A DNA stretch of 20,095 nucleotides from Plakobranchus ocellatus. Lineage: Eukaryota > Mollusca > Gastropoda > Plakobranchidae. Every line of letters starts with the position of its first letter. Position 1 is the stretch's first letter. Location: assembly GCA_019648995.1 (NCBI GenBank), contig BLXT01003735.1, positions 1,061,951 through 1,082,045 on the forward strand, read 5' to 3'. The translations under genes and the position numbers were made by a program. The notes under the pieces were generated by a model. That model saw only the letters and a list, made by a program, of their open reading frames with translations. It did no database searches and had not been told where the DNA came from. Below are positions 1-9,147 of the stretch, one piece after another.

Positions 1-617
1 AAATAATTATCTTCTTTCATGCAGTATGTTTGTTGCCCTGAACAAAATCAAAATAAAATATGCCTCGATCAATACATAAAAAACGATTTTTTCCCCAGAA
101 ACCTGACATTTAGACTGCCTGATAAAAAATGTAACAGAAAAAAAAAGTGAAATGCACACTGGCATGAAAATTATTTGATGAGGGGCAGTCACTATTTATT
201 GATAAAGTAAAACAATCTTTGATAAGCAATAAGTCTATATGATCATATCTATCTCTACATCTGATAAGTTAAACACATGTAAAAATAAATTCTGACAATA
301 CTACTCAAATGCCTTTGTTGAAAAACTAGCCTCAGATCCAACAACTGATCTGAAATATGTCCGCCTTTTTTAATAAAATAAATATACCGAATAAGGAATG
401 ATTAAGTAAAACTTTCATATGTACAGCCACACTACAAATGAAAAAATTGAAATGGAAAATAGGGTTTTATTCTTCACAGTGATTAAACCACAGAAAGTTA
501 AATGTTAAGAAAAAGACTCTCCCAAACATTACAAAAAAAAAGAATTGGATGTGGAAAGTTAAAAATTTCGTCAACGAGCTAGACGAAGATTTGTTACACA
601 TTTCTACTACACAATGA
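1..617. other. AT-rich sequence, probable GFM2 intron, nothing recognised
   Basis: No reading frame with homology and no GFM2 domain V motif on the minus strand. The missing right end of the hAT copy is not visible here either. Confidence 0.6.
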
Positions 618-1009
618 CTAATTTTGTGGTGTCGCTACACATTTATTATCACCCTCCTTTGTTTCCACAGAAAAGTTTTTATGAACTAACCGTGCCAACA
701 GTGCTGAAATAGCTTTAAACAGATCCCTGGCCATGAAGGGTAGCATTGGCGATGCCTTCTGGTATTGTACCAAAAAGGGCTGAACCAACTTGGCAATGGA
801 AATAAATGCCTCAATTTTGGCCACAAGAAGAGAGTCTTTCTGATAGTCTAGAAGACTTTAAAAAGACTTTGTCTTTGGCAGGTTGCCAGACTCTTGTAAA
901 CTCTATAAAAATGTCTGCACAGCTGGACATATTTCCACGGCTTGCCCAGCAACTTCATTATTTTCCACCCAGCGATGTGGACAATGCTCACATGCAAACA
1001 CAGCTGATC
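618..1009 (-). pseudogene. hAT-like exon D: C-terminal block, several frameshifts
   Basis: It follows CTGCAG with SAVFACEHCPHRWVENNEVA, then EICPAVQTFL and a TAG. Pieces in other frames continue ESGNLPKTKSF, DYQKDSLLVAKIEAF and KLVQPFLVQYQKASPMLPF to the stop at 620-618. At least three frame changes are needed. The usual C-terminal dimerisation region of active hAT transposases is not recognisable. Confidence 0.75.
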
Positions 1010-1338
1010 CTGCAGAATAAAGATTTTGCACCATTTTTTCATTTCTAACACATAATATAGCTGAAGATTTACATAATACAATATCTCACAAAATCATTCA
1101 GTCATAAAAACAAAGTCCACTCTATGAATCAAATCTCCAAATCATAAAACATGATTTATATGCAAATAAATAATATTTATCTACATGAATTAACCTATTC
1201 AACTCCATCCAGACCAAGTAAAAGAAAAAAGAGGCACACAACAGTCAGAGCATTAATCCAACCTACCAAACACTCATTAAAAGACTATAGAAAAAGAAGC
1301 AAGCTATGGTTGTTGAAAGCTTAAGTTTTAACATTTAC

Positions 1339-1689
1339 CTGTCAATTCAATAAAGTCTTCTCGTCTTGCTGGACTGTCTTTAAAAATCCACACGAGAGCA
1401 GCGAAAAAATGGCCAAGGTCCCAGGACGATGCTTGATGTCCAGCTTGGAAGGCATTGTGCATTAGGTGCAGACAACAGCTATCCACAACACTAAGTGTCC
1501 CACAGCATTCAGGCCTTTTTTGGATGTCATTCCTCAGCATTTGAAAACCTTGCAATTTACATTAGGACCATCCATACTCAACTGAACAAGATTTGCTACA
1601 TTAACATTGATAGCTGCTTGAAGGCTATCAAACAGATCAACAGCTGTAGCATGAACCAAGAAGACAGAAGTTAGGTACCTTGTTTCAAC
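1339..1689 (-). pseudogene. hAT-like exon C: second catalytic region, frameshifted
   Basis: It starts VETRYLTSVFLVHATAVDL after TTTCAG, then LVQLSMDGPNVN. A one-base loss just after this, near 1550, puts the frame onto TGA. The next frame continues FQMLRNDIQKRPE, SCCLHLMHNAFQAG and IFKDSPARREDFIELT up to donor ACAG|GTAAAT. Expected family residues have also changed: a Cys replaces a conserved Trp after GPNVN. Confidence 0.8.
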
Positions 1690-2459
1690 CTGAAAGTTTT
1701 GCAGTGTACAGAATTATATAATTTGTTTCACACATTCTGTTCAAAAAAGCTATATGCACAATCAAAAGGAAAGGGAAGGAAAAAAAAAGAGTTCACCATT
1801 CATTCGAACATGCCAAATTACCAACATAGTGCAGAATTCTAGAGAGCAGCAACATTCAATCATACTTCAAATTCCTTTCTTGAGATTTTAGGGAAAATAT
1901 TTCACTGAAGGTGCGGTCTACACAACATTAATAATTTTCATTTGAACAGAGATCAGCTCTAATTTTTAAAAAAATCAATAATAAATAACAATCAGAGGTC
2001 TAAAAGACGGCTACCACATACTTTAACTTTCATAAGGATACCGAAAACAATATAAAAAAGGCAATCCATGTTCACACATACGTACTCAGCTTGTGAAGTT
2101 GTAAACCTGATCATAATTAAGTAAATTGTAGGCCAATCTATCCATCTTTGATAAACAAATGACAATGCTGAGTTAAGAACTATGATACTAAAGGAAAAAA
2201 TTAAAATAACAATATAATACATTGTGGGGGAGGATTTCCATACTAGGGAACCTGCCTTGTCAAAAATCCTTTCATTATTTAGCCTCATTTTTGCCAGATG
2301 GTTACATCAATGAGGATATAAATGTCAGCTTTATTCTTCTACAGAAACCCTCTTCAGTAGTAATTTTCAAAACCATATTTTCTTCCGTAACTTCTCAGTC
2401 ATTCCCTATTACCGAAATCCTTCCCACAGCAGTATTTATTAACTATTCTCAGATCTTAC
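1690..2459 (-). other. Intron of the hAT-like pseudogene
   Basis: 770 bp between the donor AAG|GTAAGA and the acceptor TTTCAG, both intact on the minus strand. AT-rich with no coding signal. Confidence 0.6.
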
Positions 2460-2678
2460 CTTGTCCATATTCCACATCCTGAAATGTAAATCCATTTGTT
2501 CTTTGTCAAGGTCTCGACTGAGGGACTCGTCAAACATTAAAACAAAGCCATTTGACCTTGTCATTTTATCCTTAATTTGCTGTAAAAAGTAAGGACCAAG
2601 ACCAAAGGTGCAGAGGTACGACACCTTATCTTTTCTGCAAGTAGTCTTCTTTGTAATTTCACTGACCTTGAACATGCA
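2460..2678 (-). pseudogene. hAT-like exon B: first catalytic region
   Basis: It begins after GTTCCAG at 2679 with CMFKVSEITKK, then KDKVSYLCTFGLGPYF, NGFVLMFDESLS and EQMDLHFRMWNMDK. It ends at the canonical donor AAG|GTAAGATC. No stop interrupts it. The Asp in FDES is the probable first catalytic residue. Confidence 0.75.
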
Positions 2679-2935
2679 CTGGAACACACGGCTGTTTGCC
2701 GGCGCCAGCTTAGTTTCGAGGCTCGGCGGGGCATTGTACCCCAGTGACCCTGTGACCCTGTTCACCGGGCCGCACAGCGAAGATATTCTAGGATTTTTAA
2801 CCATAGTGTAAGTGACAAACAAAAGTCACAAAAACGTGCATGTTTTGGTCTTTAAATAAAGTTCTGAAGATGGCAACAGTTAGAAGAAACATAAAGCTTC
2901 ATTTATCATACCATGCAATGCTTAACTTGCGACAC

Positions 2936-3743
2936 AAACCGCTAAACCAAAAAGAAATAGAAGAGCTTTCCATTTATCCTCTTATTCTTTCTTATTAAAC
3001 ATGCGGTAAACCAAAGGAGTTGGCTGCCTTACTATGGCTAAAGCGAAATAAAAACGACCGGGAAAACCCCGTCATTGTCCGACCGACAAATAAAAAAAAT
3101 CTTTTTTTTTTTTACACTCTTTGCCGATCCCTTTCTTTTGCGCATTACTCCATGCAAACCCAATACTATAAGTTACCGGTACCTCACACTACAGATGGCC
3201 AGGCCCGATGTCTGGCTAGGTCTAGGTCTACTGCACGCACCTGCCCATCCCTTCTCTTTCACCACTCAGTTGCGCAGCGGGACCCGTGCCAGACACTCCC
3301 TACATGTCTAAGTCCTGTCAAGCTCAGCTAAGCAAAAACTGTTGCATCACAGCCATAAAGTAATAAAGCCATCTGTCTTGTGGAGAGCTTCAATACTGGA
3401 AAACTTAGGCGATGATTAAATTGTACAAGTAGAGACTAGGACTCGGAAAACTTACTTAAACGATGATGAAATTGTGAAAATATTATAACAGGTGCAAGAA
3501 CCTCTTAACTGAAAAGGAAAGAGAAGAAGATTGAGAAATGGATAAAACAAAGATTTGTGGATAGGTGTGTTCATTCACTTTATGGTGTAACAATGGGTGG
3601 GATTGGTTTAACTTAATATTTCGGAAGTTGGTTACTCTCCGTGTTTAATCTTACTTATTAATGCACTATGCTTAAACCAAAATATGTTTAAACCAAAATA
3701 GAAATCATACTCCCTACAATTTCGGTTTAAACATGTTCCACTG
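2936..3743 (-). mobile_element. pogo/Tigger-like MITE, copy 1, one end truncated or diverged
   Basis: Reverse-complement homologue of the copy at 10035-10852, about four bases in five identical by eye. The intact end is at 3743 (minus strand CAGTGGAACATGTTTAAACC) followed by TA at 3744-3745. The other end fades at about 2936, just before CGCTAAACCAAAAAG. A short internal duplication (TTTTGGTTTAA twice, about 3668-3705) is specific to this copy. No transposase is recognisable. It lies within the hAT copy, between its exons A and B, so it inserted later. Confidence 0.7.
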
Positions 3744-4029
3744 TAAATGATACCACTCTTGACTATGTTAGAAAATTTGACTTTTGTGACTGAGCGGTTG
3801 AAAAGTCGGCATTTGTGCTCATTTTTGTATTCTACTGCTGCGCCCGGTATGCAAAGGCAAGCCGCATCAGATAAGGTCGCCGGCACCTGTCAGATCTAAT
3901 TACCGCAGGTGATAAATCTCTGCATGGCAGCCATGCGTCTAACCCATTAAGTCTCTTAAGCATGGAGGGGTTTCTCGCCGGTCTCCTAAACTAAACTGCT
4001 ACTCCTAACGTTAAAAAAAGGCCCCGTGA
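3744..4029. other. Rest of the hAT intron beside the MITE
   Basis: Unique-looking sequence between the pogo-like MITE and hAT exon A. It is somewhat GC-richer near 3840-3990 and contains no recognisable gene. Confidence 0.5.
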
Positions 4030-4417
4030 ACAGTGCAGCAATTTTTTAACAACCATTTGAAGAATAATGTGATGATATTGCCTTGAGAGCCCACAAAATT
4101 TCAGCCTCCAGAACACTCTTGCCAGAAACAAAAGAGGCTATGGAAGGTTTCTGAGTATTGGCATTGGTTGAAGAAGTTTCTGTCTCATTTTCAACTAATG
4201 GTGCTTCAACAGGTTGACAAAAAGACTCTGAATAACAATTTGAGACCTTGCCTGTGATCAAGATACATGTTTACTGGATTTTGCATGGGATTTCAAAGCA
4301 GCCTCTCCCATATTTGAAATTTCAAAGTCTTTCTTGCACAAATCACACCTGGCTCCATGCTTTGTATCTGTCATCTGTCAACCAGCTTGATAAGAAACTG
4401 CACTTTCCACCCAGCAT
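4030..4417 (-). pseudogene. hAT-like exon A: zinc finger and linker
   Basis: The ATG is at 4417-4415 (MLGGKCSFLSSWLTDD). A frameshift near 4360 leads into ARCDLCKKDFEISNMGE and AALKSHAKSSKH, with the zinc-binding Cys pair at 4347-4336 and the His pair ending near 4267. A second shift near 4256 leads to a Ser/Thr-rich linker and then SVLEAEILWALKAISSHYSS. A TAA at 4048-4046 is followed in frame by KIAALF, which the family also has, so that stop looks like a point mutation. The donor site is unclear. Confidence 0.7.
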
Positions 4418-5149
4418 GATAAAAGATTAATCATCCACCTAACTAGAATTTTAAATTCAGAATTTAAAATGTTAAACATGCGAGGCAAAGACCCTAAAGA
4501 AGAAGAGTGTTGAATTAAAACATAGGTAAGTGGTCAGCACTATTAGGCCTGACTGAATTAAACTAAAATAAAGTTTAGAAAAGTCCCATTTAGGCCTACA
4601 TTAAAAATCAAAATTGTACCCAATTTGTAATTGTAATGTACACCTACAGTATCATATATGATAACTAAGTATGAATTTTCTTTGCACTAGAATTGGTTAT
4701 TCTTAAACAATTGATAACAGAAGGCAGATAAGTCTGAATTACAGGCCTTTGTTGATCTGAGATTTAGTATCTATAAGACTTGCAAATATGCTCACACATA
4801 TACTAAAAGAAATGTCTATATGCTATGCTAGATTGTTTTCTACTTGGCTAACGTAATTGAAGAATCAAATCATTTGAAAAGGGACTTTGGAGGTGACAAT
4901 TGACATAAGGCTTACTCATTATTATCTAATCATATCAAGAAATAAAGACATCTTTGTTTAACAACAAAAATTTAGTTTTGAGTAAGAAAATTGTAGCAAG
5001 ACTTCCGATTCTGCACCCAAGAAAAGCATATTTGATGGCAGTTGAACTGATTCTGATGTGACCATTTTTTCCAAGAAAAATTTTAAAGAGTTTGAGGAAG
5101 GAACAACTTTGAAAGTAACTGTTGGAAACGGCAAATTGAAGCAAAAACT

Positions 5150-5291
5150 TTGCAAATTTACGTTACGTTCATCAGTTTTCAAGGCCTTTCAAGGCCCTCA
5201 TCCGCCTTCCAGGGTTTTCCAGGCATGAAACAAAACTCGAGGGTTTTTCTAGGCCTACTGGAATTTCAGGTCGGCGCGGACACCCTAGAAG
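5150..5291 (-). repeat. Probable hAT 5' terminal region
   Basis: On the minus strand this starts CTAGGGTGTCCGCGCCGACC and contains CTGGAAAACCCTGGAAGG and GGGCCTTGAAAGGCCTTGAA. The GGGTGTCC start is a common hAT terminal form. Its matching end was not found, so this rests on resemblance and on its position upstream of the transposase remnant. Confidence 0.5.
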
Positions 5292-5351
5292 ATAAATTCA
5301 GGAAATTCTTCAGGCCTAGCCCCACTCAGCGTAATTTTCTTGGTGCTGAGC

Positions 5352-6130
5352 CTAAGGCGTAATTTTTTCCCTGTCGGCATAATAAATTAATGTTGGCAGG
5401 TCTGCGTTTGCATTAGCAAGGTCCAACAGACGACATCCTGGTTGCTTTTTCCCAATTAAGCCCTTTGAATGATTTCTGAAATCATTGTGATGTGTTGAAG
5501 ACAGCCTGAGACTCCTGGAAGATTTCCTTTTTGCACAGAGACAATTCACACAGCCATTTTCGGTGAGGTATTTTGTTAGGGGTAATGCCATGACTGGGGA
5601 GAAGATTTCGTTTTTTCTACAAAGAGTAGAGAGATTGGTCAAAACTGATTAATTTCAGTTGACTTCTGCTCTTTGGGAATCTAAACTCCTTCATATGACA
5701 TCCATTGCTCACTGCTCTTTAGATTATTCCAAGCGCTTTGGCGTATCTTGTCAAGCCATCTGAAAATATTCAAGCATCTTTTGTATAGTAGGTAAGGCAC
5801 TCTGTTGGCCCAGGCGAGGACTTACATTTTACCTTTTTAACTACTGATTTTCCTTTGGTTACTGTCAATGGCTATTTATTGATTTTAACTCCTAGTGTGG
5901 ATGGCCAGATGATATCCTTTACATCCTCAGGTGGCTTGTTTTGTTCTGGATCAGAATATGTCTTGCGAAAGTGAGCTTCTAGTTCTTCTTTTTGCGCTGT
6001 TAAGGTGCCTCTTCTTGGTTGCTGAAAGAGCTGACTGACAAACTGGAACTGATCTTTGAAGAAATTCTCTTTTTGTTTTCTTCTGGTTTTGTCTTTTCCT
6101 GACAGATTTGGCTTTGTTTAAGGCTGAATG
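5352..6130 (-). pseudogene. Non-LTR retrotransposon reverse-transcriptase fragment
   Basis: In three frames the minus strand gives a recognisable order. It reads FFKDQFQFVSQLFQQPRRGTL (to about 6000), KEELEAHFRKTYSDP (5947 onward), KKVKCKSSPGPT (SPGP at 5817-5806), VPYLLYKRCLNIF, EQWMSYEGV-stop-IPKE (TAG 5683-5681) and INQF-stop-PISLL (TGA 5641-5639). It ends with LTKYLTENGC and LDLANANADLP (5427-5396). This is the upstream and finger/palm part of a LINE-type reverse transcriptase. In-frame stops replace a Trp and an Arg usual in the family, and there are several frameshifts. The YxDD catalytic box is absent, so it is truncated. The clade is not assigned. Confidence 0.75.
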
Positions 6131-6590
6131 CTTCGCCTTCAAATCTTGCTTGCAGGCCTGTCTGTTTTTCTACAGGCGCTGATTTCATTTGTTTCTTCAT
6201 ATTTTTTTTTCTGGTCGCGCAGCATTTCTATTTCATATTGCCTTCTGCTCTTTCTTGGAGGCTTTTATATCTTATGTTGCTTTGCACCAAACGTGGCCAG
6301 GCATGTTTTAGACAGTTTTACCAAACTTGTAAGTTTGTGCTATCAGCGTGGATTCTCTCAGTGCTGTTGTTATGTACGTGGCCTTGGTTTTGCAGATGTC
6401 TTACCTGCTTGAGAAGAGCACTGCTGCTGGTCCTTTGAGTTATCCACACATTTCATCTTTGTCCTGTGAATCTAGATACGAGGATAGTCCATTGATGTTG
6501 TTCAAATATCATGTTTCTTTGGGAGTTCCTATTTGTGATCAAAGAGGCACCAGATGATCCATTATCCCCTTTCATTGGATTTTAGGACCA
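6131..6590 (-). other. Possible N-terminal part of the retrotransposon fragment
   Basis: Lys/Glu-rich pieces in changing minus-strand frames (KASKKEQKAI, MKKQMKSAPVEKQTG) continue upstream of the reverse-transcriptase remnant and fit the basic region before KDPF-like motifs. No motif is diagnostic and the boundary near 6590 is a guess. Confidence 0.3.
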
Positions 6591-7087
6591 TTTCTCAAAG
6601 CAATAATGAATTACATTTGGAAACTTATTTCCATGGCTTTGTATAAAAGACATCAAACTGTTTACCCTCATCTGTGTCTTGTGCTTTTCCAAGTCTTATG
6701 AAAGAATATCTCACTATCACAAGGCAAAATCTCTTTTCTTTTTTTCCAAGATAAAAATACGTATGACCATGAGATTTGGCCACATTCATTCTTGTGTAAA
6801 GCTAGTTCTTAGGGCTCTCCAAACCCCTCATGAATTTTTGGATATATATATTCTTGAACTTACTGCCATTCACTTTGATTATCTTTTTCATGAGCAAACA
6901 CCCTTTAACCTTATCTCTACACCATTACTTGCCACGTTACTCGCATGTTGCAGTATAGCAGAATGTTCATTACATTTGATTTATTAGTATTCAAACTGAA
7001 TGATATTCACTACAGTGTAAAGAACTATTTTAAAAAGCTCTATCTATCTCTCTAATTTTTTAAATGAAATTAAAACTTTGGTTTCAC
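6591..7087. other. GFM2 intron next to the exon donor
   Basis: Nothing recognised apart from the GTGAAA donor at its right edge (7087-7086 on the minus strand) and a short TA run near 6843-6850. Confidence 0.5.
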
Positions 7088-7254
7088 CTCCATAGCCATC
7101 ATTGGCTCCAGAAGTACTGAGCCTGCCACCTTTAAGGCCTTCTGAAGAGCCATGGAAGCACAGGCTGTTATCATGGGCAAAGTTGTATGGTAGTGGGTGC
7201 TGAACTCATGTAGATGAACACTTGTGTGAATCACTGGGAAGTTCAACAGACTGC
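7088..7254 (-). CDS. GFM2: GFM2 exon: domain IV, second half
   Basis: 167 nt, the last exon I can find. Acceptor ATTTTGCAG, then [35 protein letters not shown] and LLEPMMAME. It ends GAG before donor GTGAAA. The human protein continues here with VTVARDYL (domain V). No reverse-complement match to domain V motifs (the AQRRG or GYST loops) was seen by eye between 1 and 7087, so the remaining exon or exons probably lie beyond the left edge. Confidence 0.92.
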
Positions 7255-9111
7255 CTGCAAAATATCAATTTATTTGTGATATTTTATTACCATTACATGT
7301 CTATACTTTTTTACACAAAAAATGAAGATTTCAGAAAAATTATGTTTGGTCTAGATAATAAATAATTCTTCAAGCTTATTAAAGATACGTGATTTTTTTT
7401 TAAAGAGTGAAAATTATTTAAAGTAGTAGTGTGTCATTTTTATTCTTCACTACTTCATGATTTTCGACTTGACAGCCAGACACCAGTAGCAGCATTGATG
7501 GCGTGCTACAATTTACAAAGCCCTACAGCACAAAGTCCCTGCAGATTTCAGGACAGGCTCGCTGTCCACAAAACCACCAAAACTCCATACTATAAATACC
7601 TACGAATTAGATTTTTGTATGTTAGATGAGTACAAGATTATGTTAACTTTTTTTCTATTCTAAACAAGCAAACAAAACCCTTGTGATTTTCACTGTAAAC
7701 ATGGCCTGTGAAGAATCTAATGACTAAAATGAGCTCAATATTTTATTATTATATGGCTTTTCCTCTTCAAACAGTTCATTTGAAAGTATGCTACAGGCAT
7801 TACAAAAAGAAAAAAAAAGTGCATTTTAATCATATACAATCTCTCTAAGCACAAATTAACAATTTTTAGTAAATTCATTTTGCTATGGGTATTTACGTGG
7901 AGCCTTTTCTAGTTCAAATCTGAAAAAAATATAAAACTCTTTAAATCTCTGATTATTTATGATAAATTTCAATATCCTTTTTCCATTGTTGCCATGATCA
8001 TTCAAGTTAACAGCTGATCCTAACGTTGTATGTAATTCCAAGAATCTTGATTTTTTAAGGCAAACTAATCAGTCGATACTCATTTTCAACTCGTCAAAAT
8101 TAAAATCCCATGTCGCTGTTGTAACTATGGAATTTCCAGTGAAACAGATGAAAAGGAAGGCTACAGGGAACATGAAAAAAGAGTTCATAATGAGCATATG
8201 TTTTCAAATCCAATGCTTTACTCACTATGTAGTGGTAACAGGGTAGCAAGAAAACAAATTATTTCAATTTCTATACGGAGGGAATTTTGCCTTCTGAACG
8301 TTTCTTTAAATCATCTTGGCAAAAAGCAGGTCCAGTCACCTTTCACCACTGCCTTATCAGTCCCCTTGGGCATGTTAACTTGCAGTCAGCCACATTCCAT
8401 GTTAGGCTGTGCAAGAGCAAGACAACAATTTTGACTAGATTTCAACCATAGAAAGCACAAACACATTGTCACTGTGCACACTCTAGGATAGGATGTGGCT
8501 TCTTGCTCTATTTCTCTGCATGCTAGGTGAAGAGGGCCTCATCTAACTCCATACTCTTTGACTATAGCAAATCAGCAGATGGAGAAGGAGGTATGGAGCA
8601 ATGTTGACAATTGGGAAATTTCAGAGAGAAAATGTAAACGGTTTGAATGTGAAGGATGGAAACTGATAGACTGCAGTGAGTCGTCGATGTTGAACATTGT
8701 GCATGTGTGGATTGTGAGAAAGAGGTGGTAGAGGGAGAGGAAAAATTACTAAACAAACACAACATCAGAAAGGGGTTAGAGATGGTGGGGGATGGAGTGT
8801 GTAGGGCATCAATAAAGAATAGAAGTGGTAGGCGGATAAAGTTTAAAAAAGAAGGGGGTCTGGGAGAGGGGTTGAACAATGTGAGCATACTTGGCAGATA
8901 ATGCCAAAGTCAAACAGGACTTTTAATAGGAATGTCATTGAGGTGTAATCATACATTGTTGTTTATTATTACTACAAGCAATTCAGAGTAATTAAACATG
9001 TACTTTAAAGAATGAGAATAGGAGAGCAAAGAATCCTCACGTGCAGACACAAATACAATACCATGATTGGAAAAAAAATAGAATAATGAGTTCATTTATA
9101 CATATATATAG

Positions 9112-9147
<36 letters not shown>

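Larger units (their letters stand above)
618..4417 (-). pseudogene. hAT-like transposase pseudogene with retained introns
   Basis: Four exon blocks (about 4417-4030, 2678-2460, 1689-1339, 1009-618) give an ordered hAT-type protein. It has an N-terminal C-x2-C-x16-H-x5-H zinc finger, AEILWALK, FGLGPYF, FDES (first catalytic Asp), MDGPNVN (second Asp, like the hAT TDNAxN motif), CCLHLMHNAF (the hAT C-x2-H motif), DSPARRED and HRWVEN. Splice signals survive at AAG|GTAAGA, TTTCAG|GTTGAA, ACAG|GTAAAT and TCTGCAG|GATC. It is broken by frameshifts in the finger exon, after the finger, after MDGPNVN and repeatedly in the last exon, plus a TAA near 4046. It could not encode an active transposase. Placement in hAT rests on motif order, not a search. 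Confidence 0.8.
618..5287 (-). mobile_element. hAT-like DNA transposon copy, decayed, with a nested MITE
   Basis: I infer one element from a probable 5' terminus near 5287 to the transposase stop at 618. On the minus strand the terminus reads TAGGGTGTCCGCGCC. Short CCTTGAAA and CCTGGAAA repeats follow within 150 bp, which I associate with the ends of related invertebrate hAT-like elements. The coding part starts about 870 bp later. The right terminus and the 8 bp target duplication typical of hAT were not found, so the 3' limit is open. A pogo-like MITE (about 2936-3743) sits in one of its introns. It lies in the last visible GFM2 intron, on the same strand as the gene. Confidence 0.6.

Noticed and set aside
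3020..3331. Plus-strand frame of 103 codons, with a similar frame in the other MITE copy at 10444-10729
   Set aside because: The similarity ([12 protein letters not shown]) comes from the two MITE copies being homologous DNA. In the second copy it is split over two frames and no transposase motif is present.
2752..4036. Inverted match CCTGTTCACCGGGCC (2753-2767) against GGCCCCGTGAACAGTG (4020s) as terminal repeats of another element
   Set aside because: Only about 14 of 16 bases match, which is expected by chance in a 20 kb window. The right-hand copy overlaps coding sequence shared with the hAT family (KIAALF).
6128..6438. Plus-strand frames resembling a hydrophobic membrane protein
   Set aside because: They are antisense to the Lys/Glu-rich part of the retrotransposon remnant. 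Reverse complements of AAA/GAA codons give Phe/Leu/Ser-rich artefacts.
7911..7920. tRNA B-box-like AGTTCAAATC
   Set aside because: No A box or cloverleaf pairing at the right distance was seen, so there is no tRNA or tRNA-derived SINE to support.
8562..8888. 108-codon minus-strand frame rich in Pro, Ser and Phe
   Set aside because: It is the complement of a purine-rich block. Low-complexity composition alone explains the open frame.
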